A DNA stretch of 17,833 bases from an uncultured Collinsella sp. (lineage in GTDB: Bacteria; Actinomycetota; Coriobacteriia; Coriobacteriales; Coriobacteriaceae): positions 1 to 17,833 of the forward strand of contig CABSAN010000046.1 in NCBI GenBank assembly GCA_902475785.1, read 5' to 3'. Positions 1-6,693 of the stretch are shown in pieces (the first letter of the stretch is position 1; each line of letters opens with the position of its first letter). Below the pieces are notes generated by a model that saw only the letters and a program-made list of their open reading frames with translations, was not told where the DNA came from and did no database searches. The position numbers and the translations under genes are program-made.

Positions 1-125
1 TTACAGAGATTCACGGGGCTCTGCAAGTAACCCGTCCATATTACCCCGCTCGCCGCCCGAGTCAACAGGTATTTTGGCTCCGACCAGAGTTTCTGCACAT
101 GTCGTCCATGCCCTGTGCCTTCACG

Positions 126-180
126 AGACAGGGCCCAGAGATCCCTCGGCGTGCGAATGGTTCTCTGGGCCCTGTCTTTT
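126..180 (+). terminator. Rho-independent terminator facing the plus strand
   Basis: A 15-bp perfect stem (126-140 pairs with 163-177) encloses a 22-nt loop and is followed by a T-rich tract (TCTTTT, then CGCTTTTT to 190). The T tract is on the plus side, so it best stops transcription entering from the left edge of the window. The phospholipase gene on the minus strand ends 28 bp away at 205, so the stem may also slow transcripts leaving that gene, but on that side there is no U tract. Confidence 0.65.
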
Positions 181-204
181 GTCGCTTTTTGTGGGTCGAT
201 CGTC

Positions 205-1083
205 TTAACGCTCAACGAACTTCTGTATTTCCGCAAGCAGGCGCTTTGCCTCTCGGCGGCCTTGGATATACAAGTCGAGCAACTTGGCCGTGTCGTGCTC
301 CACATGGCCGACCTCGACCGGTTTTTGCGGAGCCACAATCAGGGCACGGCCCTCGCGCTCGTACTTCCAGAGGTGCATGCGCTGGACGTTATAGCGGTCA
401 TGGCGCGTCTCGATGGCCTCGAGCAGATAGGGATAGTCGCCATAGCGCGCACGCGCGGCCGGCATAAACTCGTAGGGCGCCTTTTCGTACGAGCGGTCCT
501 GCGTGAGCACGACGACCGCGCGATCGTATCCGGCCTCTTCCAGCACGTGCTCGACAGGCACCGAATCTGCCACACCGCCGTCAACGTACTTGTGACCATC
601 AATCTCGACCGGCGGCGTCACCAGCGGCAACGAGGTCGAGGCACGCACGCAATCGATATCGAGCATGGCGTTTTTGACGGGCAGGTAGGCAGCGGTGCCA
701 AATAACATGTCCGTCGCGACAGCATACATTTCGATGGGGCTCGCGTCGAAGGCCTCGTTATCGAAGGGGTCCAGGCGGTCCTGGACATCGTTGAAGATAA
801 AGTCGTAACCCACAATAGAGCCCGTGGACGCAAACGATGCGGCGCCCATGTAGCGGCTGTCGTTGCAGAAAGCCAGGTTGATGCGGTTGGCACGGCCGAT
901 CTGGTGCGACTTGTAGTTCACGCCGTTGAGGGCGCCGGCCGATACACCGTAGACAGCCGGAATCTCGACGCCAGCCTCCATGAGAACGTCGAGCACGCCC
1001 GCGGTAAACTGCCCGCGAAAACTACCGCCCTCCAGGACGAGCGCGACCTTGCCAGCGTTCTTTGCCTTATCTTCTGCAGTCAT
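205..1083 (-). CDS. Patatin-like phospholipase family protein
   Basis: This 292-residue protein belongs to the patatin-like serine lipase/acylhydrolase family, which uses a Ser-Asp dyad to cleave acyl esters of phospholipids or neutral lipids. The nucleophile elbow GVSAG is at residues 46-50 (Ser48). The dyad aspartate lies in the DGG motif at 168-170. The oxyanion loop is at 19-24 and reads GGSFRG rather than the usual GGGxRG, a conservative change. No signal peptide or membrane segment is seen, so a cytosolic enzyme is likely, of the bacterial YjjU-like type; the true substrate is unknown. The ATG start has an excellent AGGAGG 5 nt upstream. It appears monocistronic: the tmRNA gene upstream ends in its own terminator. 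Confidence 0.88.
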   Translation of the reverse strand: MTAEDKAKNAGKVALVLEGGSFRGQFTAGVLDVLMEAGVEIPAVYGVSAGALNGVNYKSHQIGRANRINLAFCNDSRYMGAASFASTGSIVGYDFIFNDVQDRLDPFDNEAFDASPIEMYAVATDMLFGTAAYLPVKNAMLDIDCVRASTSLPLVTPPVEIDGHKYVDGGVADSVPVEHVLEEAGYDRAVVVLTQDRSYEKAPYEFMPAARARYGDYPYLLEAIETRHDRYNVQRMHLWKYEREGRALIVAPQKPVEVGHVEHDTAKLLDLYIQGRREAKRLLAEIQKFVER

Positions 1084-1229
1084 ATTGACCTCCTGCGATT
1101 GCGTTTTGGCTTTCTTCTACCCAGTTTTGAGATAGAGAGCGCATGGGTTTTGGAGTTGAGGAGATGGAGCGGAAAGCGCGTCCCACCCCGCGCCGCCGCG
1201 ACGTTTTCCTAACGCCCGCGCCCTGCATA

Positions 1230-1246
1230 GAGTTCGATTCTCCGCG
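1230..1246 (+). repeat. Inverted copy of the tmRNA T-arm sequence
   Basis: GAGTTCGATTCTCCGCG at 1230-1246 is the exact reverse complement of 1313-1329, which encodes the T-arm and part of the acceptor stem of the tmRNA. The 17-bp match has no mismatch, and similarity stops abruptly on both sides. The copy lies just beyond the tmRNA terminator. It could be a remnant of an integration site or a rearranged fragment, or simply a T-arm-like relic; no integrase is present in the window. Confidence 0.7.
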
Positions 1247-1261
1247 GCATCTATATGTAAT

Positions 1262-1295
1262 AAAAAAGCAGGTAGGTGCGTTTACCTACCTGCTT
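1262..1295 (-). terminator. Rho-independent terminator of ssrA
   Basis: A 12-bp perfect stem (1266-1277 with 1284-1295) and a 6-nt loop are followed on the minus strand by a run of T. It begins 9 nt after the mature CCA end of the tmRNA, the expected place for the transcript end of this gene. Confidence 0.9.
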
Positions 1296-1303
1296 GTAAC
1301 TAT

Positions 1304-1667
1304 TGGTGGAGGCGCGGAGAATCGAACTCCGGTCCACGAAAGCTCCCTGATTGGCATCTCCAAGCTCAGTCGCTGGTTTTATCTCGGACGCTTTGCGCGC
1401 AGCGACACGCTCGCGGCGTCCTAACCGGTTCGGTCTTAGCCTGCGCCATACCGATTACGTGCGCAGGAGCATTCCCCTAAAATGACGTCGCGCCGGTGTC
1501 GGGGAAATCACCGGGTTGACGCGCCGCTATAAACTAAGCAGCGAGAGCCATAGGCTCAAAAGAAGAGTTGTTGTCAATTCAATTTGACGGTACCCCTGTT
1601 TAACGAGGCGAGGAGACCTCGGCTTGCTTCCTCTCTCAGAGCTATCGTGTCGAAACCAGTCGCCCCC
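1304..1667 (-). ncRNA. ssrA: Transfer-messenger RNA (tmRNA)
   Basis: The RNA of about 364 nt rescues stalled ribosomes: its tRNA-like part carries alanine and its short reading frame adds a degradation tag, working with SmpB (not in this window). The 5' end reads GGGGGCGACUGGUUUCGAC, the hallmark start of one-piece tmRNA. The 3' end has a T-arm with a UUCGAUU loop and finishes CGCCUCC-A-CCA, which pairs with the 5' GGGGGCG with one G-U pair. The tag frame ends ALAA-stop, as in most bacterial tags. The CCA is encoded in the DNA, and a strong terminator follows at once. The 5' boundary is set by the acceptor pairing and should be right within a base. Confidence 0.97.
1534..1575 (-). other. tmRNA tag reading frame
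   Basis: Reading GAC AAC AAC through to GCT GCT TAG gives the tag DNNSSFEPMALAA followed by a stop, in addition to the alanine brought by the charged tmRNA. The stop codon and the ALAA end are certain from the sequence. The resume codon is inferred as GAC because an in-frame TGA lies two codons upstream; it could be the adjacent ATT instead. Confidence 0.8.
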
Positions 1668-1688
1668 GAATGTCGGGAAAGTCTGGAT

Positions 1689-1714
1689 GGTATTGGGCAC
1701 GAGCACCCAACACC
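1689..1714 (-). other. Hairpin in the tmRNA precursor leader
   Basis: As minus-strand RNA these 26 nt fold end to end into a stem of up to 12 pairs including three G-U pairs, around a 2-nt loop. On the plus strand the G-U pairs become mismatches, so the fold favours the ssrA transcript. It lies 22 nt upstream of the mature 5' end and has no T tract, so it is not a terminator. A second short stem, CCCGA with TCGGG (1664-1676), spans the mature 5' end and would sequester the first G residues. A role in 5' processing is inference. Confidence 0.45.
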
Positions 1715-1840
1715 CGTCGACTTTTCAAGGAACATACGGAGCGAGCCCCGCTTGTGGAGTGTTATCTTACCACGTTCTGAAAGCGGACAGCTGTTCTATG
1801 CACGAGCTGTGAAGACCCTAATGTGCGCCGCACTTCGCAC

Positions 1841-1868
1841 TTTTGCTACCGATCGCGTCACGTATATT
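1841..1868 (+). promoter_or_regulatory. Possible promoter of the 144-residue gene
   Basis: TTTTGC (1841-1846) and TATATT (1863-1868) are separated by 16 bp and lie 36 bp before the start codon. The -10 is good and the -35 is weak. It is the best candidate in the gap between the divergent ssrA gene and this gene. Confidence 0.35.
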
Positions 1869-1904
1869 TTCGCCAAGCACAACTGACCCGTCGAAAGGAC
1901 CGTT

Positions 1905-2339
1905 ATGGATACCAAGCAGCAACTCGTCAATGCCCTCGCAGGCCTGGGCTCAACCATTTCCGAAGCTATGGATGTCATCGAGGGCTTTGTCCCCTGCGGA
2001 CATCCCGCCCTCACGGTATCGAACGCACTCGTCGCGTTGGACGCTGACGATGATGCTGCTCTCGCTCAGCAGCTTGAGACCGTCGAGGGCTTTATCGACC
2101 ATGTGAGTGAGAACCGCGGCGTGTCCGCCTACCACGGCATCGAGGTCGAGCTCGCGGGTCCCAAAGCCGATCTGTTCGCAGCAATCCGCGAGGTAGGCGC
2201 CCTTATGCAGACTGCAGGCGTCAAGAACACCCAGGTCAACGAGTGGGTCTACCGCAGTCTGGCAGCACTCAACAGCTCAGACGAAAAGGCAGCCGAGCAG
2301 CTCACCGAAGCCCCTGCCATCAAAGCTGCACTTGCCTAA
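1905..2339 (+). CDS. Conserved-looking hypothetical protein, 144 residues
   Basis: I do not recognise this protein. It is acidic, alanine-rich and predicted mostly helical, with no signal peptide, no membrane segment and one cysteine, in the phrase VPCGHP around residue 51. That CGH could hint at a metal or thiol site but is not a known motif. Support for a real gene is good: an AAAGGA ribosome binding site 5 nt before ATG, a candidate promoter, and a TAA followed at once by a strong shared terminator. It is transcribed divergently from ssrA and convergently with the metal ATPase, so it is probably a single-gene unit. Its function cannot be inferred from its neighbours. Confidence 0.8.
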   Translation: MDTKQQLVNALAGLGSTISEAMDVIEGFVPCGHPALTVSNALVALDADDDAALAQQLETVEGFIDHVSENRGVSAYHGIEVELAGPKADLFAAIREVGALMQTAGVKNTQVNEWVYRSLAALNSSDEKAAEQLTEAPAIKAALA

Positions 2340-2384
2340 AAAGGCCTGCGCCCAGACGGCACCGATGCCGTCTGGGCGCAGGCC
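2338..2384 (-). terminator. Terminator between convergent genes
   Basis: An 18-bp perfect GC-rich stem (2343-2360 with 2367-2384) has a 6-nt loop. On the minus strand it is followed by five T, so it terminates the P-type ATPase operon. On the plus side no T tract follows, though the stem probably also hinders readthrough from the 144-residue gene, whose stop codon it abuts. Confidence 0.9.
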
Positions 2385-2408
2385 AGATAACGTGGGCGAA
2401 CACGCCTG

Positions 2409-4484
2409 CTAGCGCAGATATGCCTTCGCGTTGCCCAGGCTGTAGGCGATCGTTGAGCCGTTGTGCAGCAGTGACGACGCCTGCGGGGTAATCGCGCCGG
2501 TAATACCCAGTGCCAAGAGCGCTGAGTTGGTGAGCATCACCTTAGAGTAGGAGCTCGTCAGACGATCAACGAGGCCCTGGCTCATGCGGCGCAGGCGCAC
2601 GATTGCGGCCAGATCCGTATCGGTCAGGATGATATCGGCGACCTCCTTGGCGATGTCGCTTCCGCCACCCATCGCCAGGCCCACGTCGGCCAAACCGAGC
2701 GCCGGCGAATCGTTGACGCCGTCGCCCACCATGGCAGCATGGCGCCCCTCACTCTTAATGCGCTCCACATAAGCGTACTTGTCCTCGGGCAGCAGCTCGG
2801 CCTTAAACTCGTCGACACCCGCCTCGCGCGCAATGCGCTCGGCCGTGCGTTCAGAATCGCCCGTGAGCATAACGACATGTTTGACGCCCAGCGCATGCAG
2901 GTCGGCGATGGCCTCGCGGACCCCGGGCTTGAGCGGGTCCTCGATGCCGAGCACGCCCACGACCGTGCCGTCGACCGCCAGATACAGCGGCGACAAGCCC
3001 TGCATCTGGGACTCGATTTGCTCCTTAATGTCGGACTCGAGCTGCGCACCCTCGTCCTCAAATACAAAGTGCGCGGAACCGATGATGGCGCGACGCCCTT
3101 CAATGGACGAAGCGATGCCGTGCGCCACGATGTACTCGACGGCAGCATGGCGCTCGCGATGCTCGAGCTCGCGCTCGCGTGCCGCATTGACCACGGCGCG
3201 TGCCACCGGATGCGGGAAATGCTCCTCTAAGCAGGCGGAAAGGCGCAGAACCTCGTCCTCGCTCCAGCCATCGGTGGTGAGCACGCAGGCAAGACGCGGC
3301 TGCGCCTCGGTGAGCGTGCCGGTCTTATCAAACACGATGGTATCGGCCTTGGCAAACGACTCAAAGTACTTCGCGCCCTTGACCATGACGCCCATCTTGG
3401 CGGCATCGCTCATAGCGGTCATGACGGCAACGGAACCCGTGAGCTTGAGTGCGCACGAGTAGTCGACCATCAACGCCGCCGAGGTCTTGATGAGGCTGCG
3501 CGTGGTGAGCGCGACCAGACCCGCAAGCAGGAAGTTCCACGGGACGATCTTGTTGGCGAGGTCCTCCATGTGCGACTGACCCTCGGACTTGAGCGAGTCG
3601 GCCGTCTGCACGAGCGAGACGATCGAGCGGAGCTTGGTCTGAGCCGTATTGGCGCGCACACGCACCAAGATGCTGCCGTCTTCCACGACGGTGCCGGCGA
3701 ACACGTCGTCGCCTGCGCTGCGCTCGACGGCAAGCGGCTCGCCGGTCAGGGTCGCCTGGTTGACCATGGCGCTTCCCTGCTCGACTACGCCGTCGATGCA
3801 GATGGACATGCCGGTGCGAACGGCGACCAAGTCGCCGGGCTCAAGCTCGGTGGCGGCAACACTCACCTCGGTGTCGCCGACCACTTTTTGCGCCTTGTCG
3901 GGTACGTCGAGTAGCGAGTTGATGAGCTCGTTTTCGCTCATGGCGCGTGTGTAGTCCTCGAGCAGCTCGCCCACGTTGAGCAGGAACATTGTCTGGCCCG
4001 CGGTGTCGACATCACGTTTGACGAACGAAATGCCGATGGCCGAAGCGTCGAGTACGGGAACGGTCAGGCGCGGCTGCGCGAGCTCACGGAGGGCGGCGCG
4101 CAAAAAGGTCATGTAACCGGCCACGACAAAGATGGCACGCAGCGGCGTAGGCAGGAACCAGCGGCGCGCGTAGTGGGCGCCGATAAGTGTGGCAAGATCC
4201 ATGACGAGCTTGTGCTTGCGTGGCTCAAGCTGCATCACGTAACCCGTCTTTGCGTCGGCAATGGCCTGGGCATCGAGCGCACCCAGGGCGTCGAGTACGC
4301 CCGCACGACACTGCTCGTCATATTCGAGCGCCATCTGGCCAATACGGCCATAAACGCGTACTTTGCGCACGCCATCGATTTCGCCACCGAGCTTTAGAAG
4401 CGCATCGAGATCGCTCTCTGGCACAGGACCCGCCAATTGAAGACGGGTCCTGCCGGGGATCTCGCTGATAATCGAGAATCTCAT
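2409..4484 (-). CDS. P1B-type heavy-metal-translocating ATPase
   Basis: This 691-residue membrane pump couples ATP hydrolysis to transition-metal transport. The phosphorylation motif DKTGTLT is at 386 (Asp386), the actuator TGEP at 247-250, the HP motif typical of the metal branch at 425-426, TGDS at 541-544 and GDGVND at 587-592. The N-terminal 75 or so residues look like a heavy-metal-associated fold but lack CxxC. The metal-site motif in the helix before the P-domain reads YSCALKL (342-348), so the proline of the classic CPx/SPC motif is replaced by serine. This variant makes copper a poor guess; iron, manganese or zinc export is possible, but the metal is unproven. A small membrane protein gene lies 18 nt upstream in the same operon. 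The ribosome binding site is weak, suggesting translational coupling. Confidence 0.93.
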   Translation of the reverse strand: MRFSIISEIPGRTRLQLAGPVPESDLDALLKLGGEIDGVRKVRVYGRIGQMALEYDEQCRAGVLDALGALDAQAIADAKTGYVMQLEPRKHKLVMDLATLIGAHYARRWFLPTPLRAIFVVAGYMTFLRAALRELAQPRLTVPVLDASAIGISFVKRDVDTAGQTMFLLNVGELLEDYTRAMSENELINSLLDVPDKAQKVVGDTEVSVAATELEPGDLVAVRTGMSICIDGVVEQGSAMVNQATLTGEPLAVERSAGDDVFAGTVVEDGSILVRVRANTAQTKLRSIVSLVQTADSLKSEGQSHMEDLANKIVPWNFLLAGLVALTTRSLIKTSAALMVDYSCALKLTGSVAVMTAMSDAAKMGVMVKGAKYFESFAKADTIVFDKTGTLTEAQPRLACVLTTDGWSEDEVLRLSACLEEHFPHPVARAVVNAARERELEHRERHAAVEYIVAHGIASSIEGRRAIIGSAHFVFEDEGAQLESDIKEQIESQMQGLSPLYLAVDGTVVGVLGIEDPLKPGVREAIADLHALGVKHVVMLTGDSERTAERIAREAGVDEFKAELLPEDKYAYVERIKSEGRHAAMVGDGVNDSPALGLADVGLAMGGGSDIAKEVADIILTDTDLAAIVRLRRMSQGLVDRLTSSYSKVMLTNSALLALGITGAITPQASSLLHNGSTIAYSLGNAKAYLR

Positions 4485-4502
4485 AGTTTGTGCCTGGGAG
4501 CG

Positions 4503-4748
4503 CTACTCGGCTGCGTTGTCCGCGGCGGCCTCGCTCTGAGTGATGTAGGCAGCCTCGGCAACCATGTCATCGACATTGGCCTTGGCCTGCTCGACCATGT
4601 CCTGGTAGCAGTTCTTGACGCGCATACCGCACGCGATGCCCTGCACGCAGGCATTCTTGACCGGAGCGCTGGTAAGCAGCTTGATGCCGGCCGTGCCAAG
4701 CAGAAAACCGCCACCGACAAGCAGGGTATTGAACGTGGACTTCTTCAT
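4503..4748 (-). CDS. DUF6110-like small membrane protein, partner of the metal ATPase
   Basis: This 81-residue protein begins MKKSTFNTLL and has one glycine-rich membrane segment at about residues 5-25. An amphipathic, acidic tail follows with cysteines at about 34, 40 and 47. It matches my recollection of the DUF6110 family, small proteins often found beside P1B ATPases; their role is unknown and a metal-delivery or regulatory subunit is only inferred. I chose the ATG at 4748 because GGGAG lies 7 nt upstream. A longer frame starting at 4808 adds 20 residues of poor quality. It is the first gene of the operon with the ATPase. Confidence 0.8.
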   Translation of the reverse strand: MKKSTFNTLLVGGGFLLGTAGIKLLTSAPVKNACVQGIACGMRVKNCYQDMVEQAKANVDDMVAEAAYITQSEAAADNAAE

Positions 4749-4833
4749 GTTGCTTCTCCCTTTTGCCGCATTTGACGCGGCACGGTGCCTCAGCACCCGA
4801 GTAAACAAGTTTGCTCGAGCACACTTTTAGAAA

Positions 4834-4864
4834 ATAGTTTAGTTTATCTAACTATCAAGTTCAA
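4834..4864 (-). promoter_or_regulatory. Promoter of the metal-ATPase operon with overlapping dyad
   Basis: On the minus strand TTGAAC (4859-4864) and TAAACT (4836-4841) are separated by 17 bp, a good sigma-70-type promoter. An inverted repeat ATAGTT-N10-AACTAT (4834-4855) overlaps the -10 and the spacer, with an inner TTAG-N5-CTAA. A repressor bound here would block the promoter. A DtxR-family metal sensor would fit the TTAG/CTAA arms, but this is inference. Confidence 0.6.
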
Positions 4865-4909
4865 CAAAGGTTAACTTTTTGGAAACTATGGGGGTGAACT
4901 CAATATGAC

Positions 4910-4926
4910 AAAGGGACTGCCCCTTT
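4910..4926 (-). terminator. Possible terminator of the ABC transporter operon
   Basis: A 6-bp stem AAAGGG/CCCTTT with a 5-nt loop starts 9 nt after the stop codon of the second ABC gene. It is followed on the minus strand by the moderately T-rich GTCATATT. The stem is short, so termination may be partial. Confidence 0.45.
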
Positions 4927-4935
4927 ATCACATTC

Positions 4936-6693
4936 CTACAGCTGCCAGTCCGCCGACTCCTTTTGCAGTGCGACCATACGGGCAAATTCTCCACCTGCTG
5001 CCTTGAGCTGCGCCGGAGCGCCCTGCTCGGCAACCACACCATCCTTGAGTACAACGATTTTGTCGGCATTTTCCACCGTACGCATACGGTGGGCAATAAC
5101 GATAACCGTCTTACCTGTAAGCAGACGGGAGAGTGCCTGCTGTACCACGGTCTCGTTCTCCACATCCAAGCTTGCCGTCGCCTCGTCCAACAGCACGATG
5201 GGCGCGTCTTTGAGCAGTGCGCGGGCGATAGAGATGCGCTGGCGCTCGCCACCGGAGAGCTTGGAGCCGTTCTCGCCGATCATGGTGTCGTAGCCCTGCG
5301 GCATGCGGTTCACGAACTCGTCGCAGTTGGCGACACGCGCGGCCGCAAACACTTCCTCATCGGTGGCATCACGACGCCCGAGGCGGATGTTTCCCATCAC
5401 CGTGTCGTCAAAGAGCAGCACGTCTTGGAACACGATGGCGTAGTCGCGCAGGAGTACCTCGGGATCCACGCTCGCAACATCCACACCGCCCACGGTAACC
5501 TTGCCCGCAGTGGCATCCCAAAAGCGCGCGGCCAGGCGACTCACCGTAGACTTACCGGAACCCGAAGGACCGACCAGTGCCGTGACCTCGCCTTCCTTGG
5601 CGGTAAAGCTCACATCGGTAAGAACTTTCTCGCCGGCGCGTCCGTCCTCGCCCGCACCATAGCCAAATGCCACGTGATCGAACACCACATCGTGGCCCGC
5701 GGGCTCAAATTTCTCGCTGCCCCGCGCCACAGGCTCTTCCATGATGGAACGCATGCGCTTGGCAGACGACTCGGCGGCAAACAGCTCGGACATTAACATT
5801 AACGCCTGGTCAAAGGGCGCATAGATACGGCTCACCATAAGCAGGAAGGCAAACAACACCAAAAAGTCGACCTGCCCGGAGGCGACCATCGCGGCGCCCG
5901 TGACCAACGTGGTGGCAATGCCCAGGCGCAGGATGACAAAGGCGGAGTTGACCAAAAGCCCGTTAACGAGCTCGCCCTTGGTGGTCTCGCGCTCCTCGGC
6001 ATCGATCACGGCGTTGAGTCCCTCAAGATAATGAGTCTCCTGGTTGGTAGCGCGGATCTCGCGCACGCAATCGAGCGTCTCTTGAATTGCCTCGGTAACC
6101 TTGACCTTCTCGGCACGCACGCGGTCGAACACCGGGGTCATGGGACCGCGTGTTAGATACAGCACGGCAAAGGCCACGGGAACGCTCCAAAACGCCGCGA
6201 TCGCCAGCTGCCAGCAAAAGAACAGCGACGCCACGAACACAATGGCGCTTGCGATGATGGCACCCCAAAGCTCTCCCAGCACGTGGCTGTAGGCGTGCTC
6301 CATGGCCTGAACGTCGCCCATGATGGTCTCGGTTAAATCGGCCAGATCACGACGACCAAAAAACGACAGCGGCAGTTTGCGCAAGCGCTCGGCGATCTCC
6401 ATACGCTGCTTGCCGCACTCCTCGTAAAAAATGCAGTAGGTGTAGTAATACTGCTGCCAGTTAGAGGCAAAGAGCATCACGAAAAAGACCAGGAGGCCGC
6501 CCACGATCGGCAGGGCATCCGGCAGGTCAGCCCCGCTGGCGAGATGTTCGACAAAGCCGGCCATAACCAGGAATAAAAGGCCCATGCCGGCCATGGTAAT
6601 GAGATTAGTGAGCGTGGTCCAGAAAATGCCGCGTTTTACGCCGGCGACGCCTTTATCGGATAGGAAATACTTCTTTTGGAATGAGGCGAACAT
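4936..6693 (-). CDS. ABC exporter half-transporter, permease plus ATPase (second of pair)
   Basis: This 585-residue protein fuses a six-helix exporter membrane domain (about residues 20-310) to a nucleotide-binding domain. Walker A GPSGSGKS is at 375-382, the Q-loop glutamine at 423, the signature LSGGERQR from 479, Walker B LLDEA with catalytic Glu504, and the switch histidine at 535. All catalytic residues are intact. Its ATG follows the TAA of the upstream ABC gene with no gap (TAAATG), so the two are translationally coupled and very likely form a heterodimer. The pairing and the AraC-type regulator resemble YbtP/YbtQ and IrtA/IrtB siderophore systems, but drug or peptide export cannot be excluded. 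Confidence 0.92.
   Translation of the reverse strand: MFASFQKKYFLSDKGVAGVKRGIFWTTLTNLITMAGMGLLFLVMAGFVEHLASGADLPDALPIVGGLLVFFVMLFASNWQQYYYTYCIFYEECGKQRMEIAERLRKLPLSFFGRRDLADLTETIMGDVQAMEHAYSHVLGELWGAIIASAIVFVASLFFCWQLAIAAFWSVPVAFAVLYLTRGPMTPVFDRVRAEKVKVTEAIQETLDCVREIRATNQETHYLEGLNAVIDAEERETTKGELVNGLLVNSAFVILRLGIATTLVTGAAMVASGQVDFLVLFAFLLMVSRIYAPFDQALMLMSELFAAESSAKRMRSIMEEPVARGSEKFEPAGHDVVFDHVAFGYGAGEDGRAGEKVLTDVSFTAKEGEVTALVGPSGSGKSTVSRLAARFWDATAGKVTVGGVDVASVDPEVLLRDYAIVFQDVLLFDDTVMGNIRLGRRDATDEEVFAAARVANCDEFVNRMPQGYDTMIGENGSKLSGGERQRISIARALLKDAPIVLLDEATASLDVENETVVQQALSRLLTGKTVIVIAHRMRTVENADKIVVLKDGVVAEQGAPAQLKAAGGEFARMVALQKESADWQL

Noticed and set aside
1..98. A short minus-strand open frame ending at TAA 1-3 (tail MDGLLAEPRESL)
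   Set aside because: Only 12 codons follow its single ATG, with no convincing ribosome binding site. No tRNA could be folded in this stretch either. I see nothing supportable before the terminator at 126.
1143..1424. A plus-strand frame running into the tmRNA region
   Set aside because: Its translation GAENRTPVHE is the familiar false protein read from the antisense strand of a tRNA-like 3' end; the RNA gene explains it.
1764..1769. TAAGAT on the minus strand as an ssrA -10 element
   Set aside because: It matches the consensus at only four of six positions, has no good -35, and lies about 100 nt from the mature RNA, so the ssrA promoter was left unassigned.
4963..5796. A 277-codon plus-strand frame opposite the second ABC gene
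   Set aside because: It mirrors the nucleotide-binding domain of the certain ABC gene and has no recognisable features.
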